From NCBI RefSeq assembly GCF_002210105.1, contig NZ_AQQU01000003.1, positions 309,542 through 373,541 on the forward strand: DNA of 64,000 nt, in the 5' to 3' direction. The notes under the pieces were generated by a model. It had not been told where the DNA came from and ran no database searches. It worked only from the letters and a program-made list of their open reading frames with translations. A program made the position numbers and the translations under genes. Of the stretch, positions 26,693-37,913 are shown in pieces; position 1 is the first letter of the stretch, and each line of letters begins with the position of its first letter. The DNA is from Oceanicola sp. 22II-s10i (GTDB lineage: Bacteria > Pseudomonadota > Alphaproteobacteria > Rhodobacterales > Rhodobacteraceae).

Positions 26693-28832
26693 GTTCTAAC
26701 CTTTCTTCCTTGGATGAACGGTCGGGCAAGCGGGCATCGACCGGCAGAGGGACGAGGCAGCCGGCAATGACATCGGCAGGGTCGAGGATCAGTGCGATCT
26801 GGCCGTCGCCCAGTATGGTTGCCGCAGCGATGCCGGGAGCACGGAAAAAGCTGTCATCGAGGCCCTTGATCACGACCTGCCGCTGATCCTCGATCCCGTC
26901 GATCACCAGCGCGGCACGGTTCCCGTCATCGAGAGAGATCAGAAGCACGATACAGCCCGTGTAGTCGGTCCGCCGCGACCGATAGCCCAGCATCGCCCCG
27001 AGATCGTAGAGTGGCACGAAGCCGCCTCGCACCCGCACGAGTTCCGCGCCGGGACGTAGCATCTGGACATCGTCGGGGCCCAGAGACAGCGTTTCAACCA
27101 CAACGTTGAGAGGCAGAACCATGGTTTCACCTGCGACGTCGACGACCATGCCGTCAAGCACCGCGAGTGTCAGCGGAAGGCTGATGGTAAATGTCGTCCC
27201 CTGGCCGCTTTCGCTCTGGATCGAAATGCGTCCGCCGAGCTGCTGAATTGCTGTGCGCACGACATCCATTCCGACGCCCCGGCCGGACAGGTTGGACACG
27301 CTTTCCGCGGTCGAAAAGCCCGGTAGAAACAGAAGGTTGTCGATCTCGGTGTCCGACAGAGATGCTTCGGGGGGGATCAGTCCCTTGGTCCGGGCGATCT
27401 GCAGGACGCGCGGGCGGTTGATCCCGCCGCCGTCATCGGACAGTTCGATGATGACGCGCCCGGACCTGTGTGCGGCGCTCAGTCTTACAGTGCCTTCCGC
27501 GGACTTGCCTGCGGACACGCGGTCGGCACCGGGTTCAAGACCGTGGTCCACCGCATTGCGGATCATGTGGGTCAGCGGATCGGCCAGCCGTTCGATCACG
27601 GTCTTGTCTACCTCGGTGGCCTCACCGTCGGTCACCAGCCGTACCTCCTTGCCAACGGCGGCAGAGGCCTCGCGGACAATTCGGGACATGCGCTGGAACA
27701 GGGATTTCACAGGCTGTGCCCGGATCATCATCACGCTGTCCTGGATATCGCGGGTGAGGCGCTGGAACTCTTCCAGCCCGTTCATCGCGTCTGAATGGGG
27801 GGACAGACCCGCCGAGACCAGTGACTGCGCCAGCATCGCCTGATTGATGACCAGTTCGCCGACAAGGTTCACCAGCCGTTCGATCCGTTCCAGATCCACG
27901 CGGACGACCGACCTGGCCGGTGGTTCGGCGGCACGTCGAGCCGGGGGAGGTGCGGGCATGTCCTGTGGTGCGGTATCCGGTTGCGGCAGAGTGACCCCGG
28001 CCGGTGCGTTTACATCCGCGGCGGGCGGACGTTCCGCAGTGGATGCAGTGTTGTCGTCGTACAAGGCGAGAGAAACTTCGAGATCGCACAGGCCGTCGAC
28101 GAATTCGAACACCTCGCGAATTTCCGCCTCGCTGACATCCGCGTCCAGGGCGATGGTCCAGGCGAGATGGGGCGTTTCCGGCGAAAGTTCGAGCAGCAGG
28201 GGCAGGGCGCCGACGTCGCAGGTGACATCAGCCGTACCCAGCCGGGCCAGATTGCGCAGCAGGATCTGTGGTTCATTCCCGGTTTCATAGAGTTCGGCGC
28301 GGGGCTGAAAGCGGATGGACCAGCGGGTGGACGGCGCGGACCCCGCGTCGAATGGGGCGTCAAGGTCCCCGAGATCGATGCCAATTCCGAGTGGTGTGAA
28401 TTCCACCTGCGCCGATGCTTCATCGGTCTCCGCCGGAGTGCCCAGCATGGCATCAAGTTCTGCCAGCAGGGCGTCGCCGGCGTCTTGCGGCACCGTCAGC
28501 CCGTCACGGCTGGCGCGGACGAGGTCGGACAAGTGATCCGCCGCGCGGAAAAAGAGTTTGACGTTCTCATGGTCCGGGGTCAGCCCGTTCGACCGCACCT
28601 CGTCCAGAACGGTTTCGTATCTGTGCGCGAAGCGGACGAGATGTTCCAGCCCGAAGGCCCCGGCGCCCCCCTTGATCGAATGCACCGCCCGAAAGACAAC
28701 ATTGATCGTTTCTGAATCGCCGACCCCGTCATCGAGGCTGCCGAGACCGTCCTGCAGCGCCTCGAGCAGCTCCTCGCATTCGACGAAGAATGAGGCGCGG
28801 ATGTCGGCCATCGGGTCGTTCTGATCGCTCAT
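26685..28832 (-). CDS. cheA: Chemotaxis histidine kinase CheA
   Basis: 715 residues. The P1 phosphotransfer domain has VHSIKGGAGAFG with His51. A region near 170-280 probably corresponds to the response-regulator-binding P2, followed by a Pro/Ala-rich linker, the dimerisation helices (RIERLVNLVGELVINQAML), the ATPase domain (DPLTHMIRNAVDHGLE, GRGVGMDVV, SESGQGTTF), and a C-terminal CheW-like P5 domain. It autophosphorylates under receptor control and passes phosphate to the CheYs. Nine bases separate it from the upstream cheY. Confidence 0.95.
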   Translation of the reverse strand: MSDQNDPMADIRASFFVECEELLEALQDGLGSLDDGVGDSETINVVFRAVHSIKGGAGAFGLEHLVRFAHRYETVLDEVRSNGLTPDHENVKLFFRAADHLSDLVRASRDGLTVPQDAGDALLAELDAMLGTPAETDEASAQVEFTPLGIGIDLGDLDAPFDAGSAPSTRWSIRFQPRAELYETGNEPQILLRNLARLGTADVTCDVGALPLLLELSPETPHLAWTIALDADVSEAEIREVFEFVDGLCDLEVSLALYDDNTASTAERPPAADVNAPAGVTLPQPDTAPQDMPAPPPARRAAEPPARSVVRVDLERIERLVNLVGELVINQAMLAQSLVSAGLSPHSDAMNGLEEFQRLTRDIQDSVMMIRAQPVKSLFQRMSRIVREASAAVGKEVRLVTDGEATEVDKTVIERLADPLTHMIRNAVDHGLEPGADRVSAGKSAEGTVRLSAAHRSGRVIIELSDDGGGINRPRVLQIARTKGLIPPEASLSDTEIDNLLFLPGFSTAESVSNLSGRGVGMDVVRTAIQQLGGRISIQSESGQGTTFTISLPLTLAVLDGMVVDVAGETMVLPLNVVVETLSLGPDDVQMLRPGAELVRVRGGFVPLYDLGAMLGYRSRRTDYTGCIVLLISLDDGNRAALVIDGIEDQRQVVIKGLDDSFFRAPGIAAATILGDGQIALILDPADVIAGCLVPLPVDARLPDRSSKEERLEHG

Positions 28833-28841
28833 CCCGGCCCC

Positions 28842-29207
28842 CTATCCTGTCACCATGTGCAGGGCCTTGACCAGCTTGCCCGGATCGAACGGCTTGACGA
28901 TCCAGCCTGTGGCACCCGCGTTTCGGGCCCGCATCTTGAGGTCCGCGGCGCTTTCCGTGGTCAAGACGAGGATTGGCGTGGCGCGATGATCCTCTTGCGC
29001 GCGAACGGCGTCGATGAAGCCAAAGCCGTCCATGCGGGGCATGTTGATGTCGGTGATGATGACATCCGGAGCGAGTCCCGACAGCACGTCGAGCCCGTCA
29101 AGCCCGTCTTCGGCCACGTGGACTGAGAAGCCGTTCGGCACGAGCGCCAGGCGGATCATGTCGCGCATCGTGCGGCTGTCGTCGACGGCAAGGACGGTCA
29201 GGGTCAT
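28842..29207 (-). CDS. cheY: CheY-type response regulator (first of two)
   Basis: 121 residues, a receiver domain only: AVDDSRTMRDMIR, phospho-acceptor Asp53 in IITDINMPRMDG, LVLTTES, and WIVKPFDPGKL. The start overlaps the stop of the STAS gene (ATGA). As the copy directly upstream of cheA it is the best candidate for the main motor-binding CheY or for a sink. Confidence 0.93.
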   Translation of the reverse strand: MTLTVLAVDDSRTMRDMIRLALVPNGFSVHVAEDGLDGLDVLSGLAPDVIITDINMPRMDGFGFIDAVRAQEDHRATPILVLTTESAADLKMRARNAGATGWIVKPFDPGKLVKALHMVTG

Positions 29208-29479
29208 TCCGCACCCCCTGACAGGCGGTCGGGAGTGAAACCGAGCGATGCGAGTTGTTCCGTCAGCCGGTCGGAGGCATTCACCAGCGCGAAATCGTGT
29301 CCCGCGTGGCGCACCGTCCGCGCGGCCGACAGCAGCACCTGCAGGCAGAGCGCGCCAAGGTGGGTCACGTCGGAACCGTCGAGCGTCATGTTGGCGCCCA
29401 GACGTCCCCGCAGAGCCTGCGCCAGCGGTTCGGCGGCGGGCAGGTCGAGGCGGGCAGGGAGGCGATAGCTGTCAGACAT
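29204..29479 (-). CDS. STAS-domain protein heading the che operon
   Basis: About 91 residues from ATG at 29479; an in-frame GTG two codons earlier is also possible. The fold has the STAS pattern: a beta strand (YRLPARLDLPAAEPLAQAL), then DGSDVTHLGALCLQVLLSAARTV and VNASDRLTEQLASLGF. The position of the usual phosphorylatable Ser is Ala in HLGALC, so anti-anti-sigma switching by phosphorylation is unlikely. Similar STAS proteins start che operons in other alphaproteobacteria, with an unclear role. Confidence 0.8.
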   Translation of the reverse strand: MSDSYRLPARLDLPAAEPLAQALRGRLGANMTLDGSDVTHLGALCLQVLLSAARTVRHAGHDFALVNASDRLTEQLASLGFTPDRLSGGAE

Positions 29480-29585
29480 CGCCACCCGCCTGCGGCGCGG
29501 ATGAATCGAGAGGCATGGCCAGTTCCCAGCAGGTTGTCAGGTCTGGCCGTTTGTAGGGGCGGGGATGTTAAGGCGGGGTTACGGT

Positions 29586-29605
29586 GGCCCCGATTTCGCG
29601 GGGCC
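29586..29605 (-). terminator. Hairpin downstream of dimeric isocitrate dehydrogenase
   Basis: GGCCCCG and CGGGGCC form a perfect 7-bp stem with a 6-base loop, about 12 bases after the icd stop on the minus strand. No strong T-run follows. It probably separates icd from the che operon promoter in 29480-29580. Confidence 0.5.
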
Positions 29606-29616
29606 TCGTGCCGGGA

Positions 29617-30831
29617 TCAGCCGGCCAGTGCCCTGTTCAGGTTCTCGTCTACCTTTTCGAGGAAACCCATCGTGGTCAGCCAGCGCTGGTCCGGGCCGAC
29701 AAGCAGAGCGAGGTCCTTGGTCATGTCACCCGATTCCACAGTATCGACGACCACCTTTTCCAGCGTGGCCGCGAAATGGCCGAGCGCCTCGTTCCCGTCC
29801 AGCTTGGCGCGGTGCTTCAGCCCGCCGGTCCAGGCGTAGATCGAGGCGATGGAGTTGGTCGAGGTCGCCTTGCCCTCCTGATGCTGGCGGTAGTGCCGGG
29901 TCACGGTGCCATGCGCGGCCTCGCTCTCGACGATCTTGCCGTCGGGCGTCATCAGGATCGAGGTCATCAGCCCGAGCGAGCCAAAGCCCTGCGCCACCGT
30001 GTCGGACTGCACGTCGCCGTCGTAGTTCTTGCAGGCCCAGACATAGCCGCCCGACCACTTGAGCGAGGAGGCGACCATGTCGTCGATCAGCCGGTGTTCA
30101 TACCAGATCTTTTTCGCCTCGAACTGGTCCTTGAACTCGGCCTCGAAGACCTCGGCGAAGATGTCCTTGAACCGTCCGTCATAGGCCTTGAGGATGGTGT
30201 TCTTGGTCGAAAGATACAGCGGCCAGCCGAGGTTCAGCGCATAGTTCATCGACGCGCGGGCGAAGTCGTAGATCGAGGCGTCGAGGTTGTACATGCCCAT
30301 GTAGACGCCCGAGGACGGTGCGGCGAACACTTCTTCCTCGATCACCGTGCCGTCGTCGCCCACGAACTTCATCGACAGCTTGCCGGGGCCGGGGAACTTC
30401 ATGTCCGTCGCCTTGTACTGGTCGCCATAGGCGTGACGGCCGACGACGATGGGCTTGGTCCAGCCGGGGACCAGCCGGGGCACGTTGCGGCAGATGATCG
30501 GCTGGCGGAAGATCACGCCGCCGAGGATGTTGCGGATCGTGCCGTTGGGGCTTTTCCACATTTTCTTGAGGCCGAATTCCTCGACCCGCGCCTCGTCCGG
30601 GGTGATCGTCGCGCATTTGACGGCGACGCCCACCTCTTTCGTTTTCTCGGCGGCGTCGATGGTGATCTGGTCGTTCGTCCGGTCGCGCTCCTCCATCCCG
30701 AGGTCGTAGTAGAGCAGGTCGATGTCGAGATAGGGCAGGATCAGCTTCTGCTTGATGAAATCCCACATAATGCGGGTCATCTCGTCGCCGTCCATTTCGA
30801 CGATGGGGTTCACTACCTTGATGCGGGACAT
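29617..30831 (-). CDS. icd: NADP-dependent isocitrate dehydrogenase, dimeric eukaryotic-like type
   Basis: 404 residues, the usual length. It starts [20 protein letters not shown] and contains the substrate-binding SPNGTIRN motif, [21 protein letters not shown] and [14 protein letters not shown]. It oxidatively decarboxylates isocitrate to 2-oxoglutarate in the TCA cycle, producing NADPH. It lies directly downstream of an unrelated monomeric enzyme for the same reaction; a strong terminator separates the two, so it is probably expressed from its own promoter in 30832-30899. Confidence 0.96.
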   Translation of the reverse strand: MSRIKVVNPIVEMDGDEMTRIMWDFIKQKLILPYLDIDLLYYDLGMEERDRTNDQITIDAAEKTKEVGVAVKCATITPDEARVEEFGLKKMWKSPNGTIRNILGGVIFRQPIICRNVPRLVPGWTKPIVVGRHAYGDQYKATDMKFPGPGKLSMKFVGDDGTVIEEEVFAAPSSGVYMGMYNLDASIYDFARASMNYALNLGWPLYLSTKNTILKAYDGRFKDIFAEVFEAEFKDQFEAKKIWYEHRLIDDMVASSLKWSGGYVWACKNYDGDVQSDTVAQGFGSLGLMTSILMTPDGKIVESEAAHGTVTRHYRQHQEGKATSTNSIASIYAWTGGLKHRAKLDGNEALGHFAATLEKVVVDTVESGDMTKDLALLVGPDQRWLTTMGFLEKVDENLNRALAG

Positions 30832-30899
30832 GGGGTGCTCCTTCGGTCCGGGGGTGCGGCGACCCTCGCAGCTACCTGTTACGGAACCGCGAAAAGGAA

Positions 30900-30923
30900 A
30901 GCGCCGGCCCTAGGGCCGGCGCT
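30900..30923 (-). terminator. Rho-independent terminator of the monomeric isocitrate dehydrogenase gene
   Basis: AGCGCCGGCCCT followed at once by AGGGCCGGCGCT makes a 24-bp perfect palindrome. On the minus strand it begins nine bases after the stop codon and is followed by TTCCTTTTC. Confidence 0.85.
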
Positions 30924-30932
30924 CTGGTTCGT

Positions 30933-33131
<2,199 letters not shown>

Positions 33132-33251
33132 CTGTGATCCCTTTCGATCAGGTTGCGGACAAATGCGTCGATCCCGTCCGTCCGATCTGATCGGCCGGGC
33201 CGGAATCGCGTTCGGCGCCTCAATAGCTCATCGGAAGGCATCGCGGAAGCC

Positions 33252-33271
33252 GTGTATGCAATTGCATACAC
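33252..33271. promoter_or_regulatory. 20-bp perfect palindrome upstream of monomeric IDH
   Basis: GTGTATGCAATTGCATACAC is a perfect 20-bp palindrome in the 157-bp gap between the MFS stop and the IDH start. It looks like a dimeric repressor site. A looser arrangement of the same half sites (TATGC at 34571, GCATA at 34585) lies upstream of the MFS gene. Confidence 0.65.
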
Positions 33272-33288
33272 AAATGCCGCAGCGCCGC

Positions 33289-34497
33289 TCAGATTTCGCT
33301 CACGCGCTCCAGCTTCCGCATTTTCAGCACGGTCGGCAAGGCAATCGACGTAAAGACCAGCGCCCCAAGGTAGAGCGGCAGGGGGCTGCCGTCGAAAGTC
33401 TGGGCAATCAGTGCCGCGACCACCCCGGCGAAGACGGTCGAGATCGCGCCGATGACGCTGGCCGCCGTGCCCGCGATATGGCCGAGTGGCTCCATCGCCA
33501 GTGCGTTCAGGTTCCCGACGGTCAGGCCCATCTGGTAGAACACGGTGCCCTGCCACACGAGGAAGACCCAGAATTCCGCATCGCCCGCGATGCCGCTCAG
33601 CCGGACCAGCACCATGAGCACGGCGAGGACGGCCGAGACCGACAGCGTCGCGGTCACGATGGCGCGCATGCCGTATTTCATGACGAACCGCGCGTTCACC
33701 ATCGACGAGGTCGCGCAGACCACGCCGATCACGAAGAACCAGAAGGGGAAGCTGTCGCCCCGGCCAAAGGCCTGTTCGAACACCGGCTGGATCAGGCTGA
33801 TCGAGGTGAAGAGCGTACCGAACACCAGCGACTGCGCGATGATCGACAGACGCACCATCGGGATCGCCGCCATCTCGCGCATCGCCTCGACGATCTGGCG
33901 GGCGCGGAAAGGGCGGCGTTCCCCGGACGGCAGCGGCTCGGGCAGGCGCAGGGCCAGCCACGCGACCGACAGGACCGAGAAGATGACATAGGCGGCAAAG
34001 ATCGCCCGCCATCCGGCCAGCGCGATGATGCCCGACCCGATCAGCGGTGCGATGGCGGGAAAGACCGTAAAGACGATCATGACGAAGGACAGCAGCCGCG
34101 CCATTTCGCGCCCGGAATGGAAGTCGCGGATGATCGCCAGCGACACGACACGCGGGGCGGCGGCCCCGATACCCTGGCACAGTCGTGCGGCGACCATCAG
34201 CTCCATCGACGGCGCGGCCCAGGCCAGCGCGGACCCGAAGATGTAGAGCGCGGCGCCCGCGAAAATCACCGGGCGGCGGCCGAAGGCATCCGACAACGGC
34301 CCCACGAACAGCGTCCCGGTTCCCATCCCGATGATGAAGGCCGACAGGATCAGCTGTGCGCTGTTGGGGTTGTCCGGCACCAGTTCGCTGCCGATCTGGG
34401 GCAGGGCGGGCAGCATGGAGTCGATGGAAAAGGCAACGGTGGCCACCATCATCGCCATCAGGGCGACGAATTCGATACGGGACATACGGGCTGGCAA
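33289..34497 (-). CDS. Bcr/CflA-family multidrug MFS transporter
   Basis: About 402 residues if started at TTG 34497, which has GGAG six bases upstream; ATG at 34485 is the alternative. It has 12 hydrophobic segments. Family features are FSIDSMLPALPQIG in TM1, GTLFVGPLSDAFGRRPV after TM2 and RLCQGIGAAAPRVVSLAIIRD in TM4-5, the drug:H+ antiporter-1 signature. It is an inner-membrane proton antiporter for small drugs or metabolites. The gene follows the FrnE-like gene after a 129-bp AT-rich gap on the same strand. Confidence 0.88.
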   Translation of the reverse strand: MPARMSRIEFVALMAMMVATVAFSIDSMLPALPQIGSELVPDNPNSAQLILSAFIIGMGTGTLFVGPLSDAFGRRPVIFAGAALYIFGSALAWAAPSMELMVAARLCQGIGAAAPRVVSLAIIRDFHSGREMARLLSFVMIVFTVFPAIAPLIGSGIIALAGWRAIFAAYVIFSVLSVAWLALRLPEPLPSGERRPFRARQIVEAMREMAAIPMVRLSIIAQSLVFGTLFTSISLIQPVFEQAFGRGDSFPFWFFVIGVVCATSSMVNARFVMKYGMRAIVTATLSVSAVLAVLMVLVRLSGIAGDAEFWVFLVWQGTVFYQMGLTVGNLNALAMEPLGHIAGTAASVIGAISTVFAGVVAALIAQTFDGSPLPLYLGALVFTSIALPTVLKMRKLERVSEI

Positions 34498-34626
34498 GGG
34501 AGTCTCCGGCTGGATCGCGACAGCGCTAACACATGGCTTTGCCGCAGGCCAAGGCTGCGGGGCCGGAATATATGCGATTATCATGCATACCCGGTTTGCC
34601 AGTGCCGGGCAGCTAGAAGGCGGTTG

Positions 34627-35271
34627 TCAGTCCTCGGCCGCCGCGCTCTCCATGATCTCGTCGATCACCTTGATCCACAGATCGGGCGGCTGTGCACCCG
34701 GCACCGCATGGCGCTGGCCGACGACAAAGGTCGGTACGGCGTTCACACCCATCTCGCGCGAATGCGTGTCGCGGTCGCGGATCATCTGCTCGTCCGCGTC
34801 CGAGGCCAGCAGCTTGCGGATCACCGACGCGTCGAGCCCCGCCGCATCCGCGACATCCGCTAGCACGTCGTGATCGCTGATGTCGCGCCCCTCTCGGAAG
34901 TTCGCTGCGAACAGTGCGTCGACCACCGCGCCCTGCTTGCCCTCGATCCCGGCCCAATGGATCAGGCGGTGCGCGTCGAGCGTGTTGGGCGTGCGTGTGA
35001 TCGCGTCGAAATCCGCCTCGACGCCGATCTCCCGCGCGTGTTTCGCGATCCCGGCATAGGCCGCGTCCGCGCGGTCCCCGAACTTGGCCCTGAGGTAGGC
35101 TTTGCGGTCCATCCCCTCGCGCGGCATGTCGGGGTTCAGCTGGAACGGGTGCCATTCGATGACGAAGGGATGCCCCGGCCGTTCGGCCAGCGCGCGGTCC
35201 AGCTGGGTCTTGCCGATGTAGCACCACGGGCAGATCGGGTCGGAAATGATGTCGAGCTTGACGGGTTTCAT
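34627..35271 (-). CDS. DsbA-family FrnE-like oxidoreductase
   Basis: 214 residues without a signal peptide, so cytoplasmic. The thioredoxin fold carries CPWC at residues 14-17 (SDPICPWCYIG), a helical insert, and the cis-Pro region VNAVPTFVVG. This fits the FrnE / 2-hydroxychromene-2-carboxylate isomerase-like branch, implicated in redox protection or in aromatic metabolism. Its start overlaps the stop of the acyl-CoA ligase gene (ATGA), so the two are co-translated. Confidence 0.88.
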   Translation of the reverse strand: MKPVKLDIISDPICPWCYIGKTQLDRALAERPGHPFVIEWHPFQLNPDMPREGMDRKAYLRAKFGDRADAAYAGIAKHAREIGVEADFDAITRTPNTLDAHRLIHWAGIEGKQGAVVDALFAANFREGRDISDHDVLADVADAAGLDASVIRKLLASDADEQMIRDRDTHSREMGVNAVPTFVVGQRHAVPGAQPPDLWIKVIDEIMESAAAED

Positions 35272-36803
35272 GCCGCGCCCTCCTGTGCGGATTTCCAGAG
35301 CGGGCCGAGGTCGCGCCGCTTCAGCTTGCCGTTCGGGTTGCGCGGCATCTCGGCCACGTGCAGGAACCCGCGCGGCTGCTTGTAGCGTGCCAGCCGTTCG
35401 CCCGCGATCTTGAGAAGTTCTTTTTCGTCAAGGCGTTCCGGTCCGGTGTAAAAGGCCCAGATCAGCCGGGCGTCTTCCTTGACCTCGACATCGGTCACGC
35501 CGATCTCGGTGATCCCCGGAATGCCCGCCAGCGCCGCCTCGACCTCCAGCGGGGACACGCGGTAGCCGCCCGCGTTCATCATGTCGTCGGCGCGGCCGGA
35601 GTAGGCGATCTGCCCGTCCTCGTCCATCGTGCCGAGGTCACCGGTCAGGAACCATTCGCCCCGCATCCGCGCCTGCGTCTCCTCGGGCGCGTTCAGGTAA
35701 CCGATCATCAGTCCCAGATCGCGCTTGGATATCGCGATGATCCCGGCTTGTCCGAGTGGAACCGGCTCACCCTCATCAGAGACCAGCGCCACGCGCCGTC
35801 CCTCCTGCGGTGCGCCGAGGCAGCCGGGCTTCGACGGGCGCGCGGGGCTGCCGGAGATGAAGGTGGAGCATTCGGACATGCCGAACGCCTCGTAAAGCTC
35901 TGTTCCGGCGTGCTTTCTCCAGTCGTCACGGATGTGATCCGACACCTTTTCGCCCGCCGTCAGACCGTGCCGGAGTTTGGGCAGATCGATCTTTTCGTGA
36001 TGGCTCATGATCTTGCGGTAAACACCCGGTGCCGCTGCGAAAATCGTCGCCTCGTGGCGTTTGAGAAGCAGCGGCAGCGCTTCCGGCGCGACGCCCGCCT
36101 CGGGGATCAGCGCAGTCGCACCGACGGACCATGGGTCCATCAGCCCGGTGCCGAGCGTGTAGGTCCAGTTGAACGCCCCGGCGTGCATCAGCCGGTCCTC
36201 GCCGGTCAGGCCGTACCAGCCCGTGTGCATCATCTGCCGGGCCCAGATCGCACGGTGCGCATGTGCCACCGCGCGCGCGTTGCCCGAGGTGCCGGAGGTG
36301 TAGACGATGTAGCCCATCCGGTCGGGATCGCCCATGTGGTAGGCCGCTGGCGGCAGATCGCGGAAGCCCGCCAGCCGCGCCTCGTCGATCATCTCGACGC
36401 CGTCGGCCTCGGGACAGGCGATGCCCGTGCCGCGGAACACGGCGCGCGGTTTGAGATCGGCGATGATCTTGGCCACCTCGCGCTCGGTCAGTTGCGACGA
36501 GGTCGGAACCGGCACCAGCCCCGCGGCGATCGCACCGAGATAGGCGATCGGGAACTCGACGGTATTGCCGAGGCGCATCAGGACGATGTCGCCGGGCGTC
36601 AGCCCGAGCTCCAGCAGGCCCGTGGCGGTCCCCAGGACCGCCGCCTTCATCCGCGCGTAGCTCCAGCGTTCGGCGCCGGACAGGCCCACGACCGCGAGCG
36701 CGATCTTGTCGGGCAGGGCATCGGCATGCGCCAGCACATGGGCGGCCATGTTGAAGGGCGAGGGGCAGGGCGCGAAGGCGCCTTTATCGTAGAGCGACAG
36801 CAT
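35268..36803 (-). CDS. AMP-forming acyl-/aryl-CoA ligase (benzoate-CoA-ligase-like)
   Basis: 511 residues from ATG at 36803 (AAGG upstream). The adenylation P-loop is IVYTSGTSGNARAVAHAHRAI, with an A5-like motif YEAFGMSECSTFI, A7 FLTGDLGTMDEDGQIAYSGR, the hinge region DDMMNAGGYRVSPLEVE, and the catalytic Lys near the end in PRNPNGKLKRRDLG. It activates a carboxylic acid to its CoA thioester through an acyl-adenylate. The divergent XRE-cupin regulator next door is the likely controller; similar pairs govern aromatic or short-chain acid use. Confidence 0.9.
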   Translation of the reverse strand: MLSLYDKGAFAPCPSPFNMAAHVLAHADALPDKIALAVVGLSGAERWSYARMKAAVLGTATGLLELGLTPGDIVLMRLGNTVEFPIAYLGAIAAGLVPVPTSSQLTEREVAKIIADLKPRAVFRGTGIACPEADGVEMIDEARLAGFRDLPPAAYHMGDPDRMGYIVYTSGTSGNARAVAHAHRAIWARQMMHTGWYGLTGEDRLMHAGAFNWTYTLGTGLMDPWSVGATALIPEAGVAPEALPLLLKRHEATIFAAAPGVYRKIMSHHEKIDLPKLRHGLTAGEKVSDHIRDDWRKHAGTELYEAFGMSECSTFISGSPARPSKPGCLGAPQEGRRVALVSDEGEPVPLGQAGIIAISKRDLGLMIGYLNAPEETQARMRGEWFLTGDLGTMDEDGQIAYSGRADDMMNAGGYRVSPLEVEAALAGIPGITEIGVTDVEVKEDARLIWAFYTGPERLDEKELLKIAGERLARYKQPRGFLHVAEMPRNPNGKLKRRDLGPLWKSAQEGAA

Positions 36804-36945
36804 GGAAACCTTGCTATGCCGCACCGCTGAGCGTTGCAAGAGGGGCACCGTTGCCAGCACGCGGTCGCCCCCCTATAGCAGGGGCATGGAGCGGCACGAC
36901 CCAAGGGCGATTATCCGCATCTCTCGCGAGAGCGGCACGGACGAG

Positions 36946-37509
36946 ATGGCAGAGCCGCTCGACCTCGGCCAACGCGTGCGCGACCTGCGCAAGGAACGCG
37001 ACTGGACGCTGGAACAGGCGGCGAAGAAGGCCGGTCTGGCGCGCTCGACGCTGTCCAAGATCGAGAACGGGCAGATGTCGCCCACCTACGACGCGCTCAA
37101 GAAGCTGGCCACCGGCCTCGGAATCCCCGTGCCGCAGCTCTTCACGCCGCCGCAGCGGGCGCAGGTGACGGGGCGGATGGCGGTGACGCAGTCGGGGCAG
37201 GGTGCCGCCCATGCGACGGCCACCTACGAACACGAATTGCTGGCCGAAACGCTGACCCGCAAGCAGATGCTGCCCTACCGGGCCCGCATCCGCGCGCGCG
37301 GGATGGAGGAATTCGACGGCTGGGTCCGCCACGACGGCGAGGAATTCCTCTATGTGCTGACCGGGATCGTCCGCCTCTACACCGAGTTCTATGAACCGGT
37401 GGAGATGCGGCGCGGTGACAGCGCCTATTACGACGCCAGCATGGGCCACAACGTGATCTCGGTCAGCGAGGAGGACGCGACGATCCTCTGGGTCACTTCG
37501 CTGAGCTGA
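36946..37509 (+). CDS. XRE-family transcriptional regulator with cupin sensor domain
   Basis: 187 residues from ATG at 36946; an in-frame ATG at 36886 is possible, but neither has a strong ribosome site. The N-terminal helix-turn-helix reads LGQRVRDLRKERDWTLEQAA and ARSTLSKIENGQMSPTYDALKKLA. The C-terminal cupin barrel contains HDGEEFLYVLTG and RRGDSAYYDASMGHN. Such proteins repress or activate adjacent catabolic genes on binding a small ligand. It is divergent from the acyl-CoA ligase gene, with a shared 142-bp control region. Confidence 0.9.
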   Translation: MAEPLDLGQRVRDLRKERDWTLEQAAKKAGLARSTLSKIENGQMSPTYDALKKLATGLGIPVPQLFTPPQRAQVTGRMAVTQSGQGAAHATATYEHELLAETLTRKQMLPYRARIRARGMEEFDGWVRHDGEEFLYVLTGIVRLYTEFYEPVEMRRGDSAYYDASMGHNVISVSEEDATILWVTSLS

Positions 37510-37522
37510 CGGCGCTCAGCTC
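37503..37522. terminator. Short bidirectional stop hairpin
   Basis: GAGCTGA and TCAGCTC form a perfect 7-bp stem around CGGCGC. The TGA stops of the two convergent genes are in the two arms. No T-run is present. Confidence 0.45.
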
Positions 37523-37863
37523 GTGCGTCCGACCGGCGGCTCGGCCTCGGCATCGTCGCCGAACGCACGGTCGTCGTCATAGACGTCCTCGCCCTCGGGG
37601 ATGTGCCGCGCACTGGCCGCGATGTTGAGGTTGTCGTTTATGTCGTTCATCCGGACGTCCGCCGGGATCCCGCCCGTGCGCCATTCGGAGACCTCTTCGG
37701 CCACCTCGTCATAGTCGCGGCCCGTGGCCTGCGAGATGTAGCCGATCAGCGCCTCGCGCGAGCCGTCGAGCTGGAGGACATCATCCTCCTCGGCCTCGGG
37801 CCAAGTGTCGAGGATCGAAGGCACGAGCGCGCGCCATTCCCTGCGGATTGCTTTCCAGTCCAT
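37516..37863 (-). CDS. CsbD-like small acidic stress protein
   Basis: 115 residues from ATG at 37863, with AGGAAAGGAA upstream. The first ~65 residues follow the CsbD pattern: DWKAIRREWRALV, DDVLQLDGSREALIGYISQATGRD and VAEEVSEWRTG. The C-terminal tail is acidic and disordered (GEDVYDDDRAFGDDAEAE). CsbD-like proteins accumulate under general stress in other bacteria; their molecular function is unknown. It follows the aquaporin gene by 50 bases on the same strand. Confidence 0.72.
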   Translation of the reverse strand: MDWKAIRREWRALVPSILDTWPEAEEDDVLQLDGSREALIGYISQATGRDYDEVAEEVSEWRTGGIPADVRMNDINDNLNIAASARHIPEGEDVYDDDRAFGDDAEAEPPVGRTS

Positions 37864-37913
37864 GAGCGTTCCTTTCCTGCGTCCTACATGCAACGCGGGA
37901 GGTCGCCATTGGT

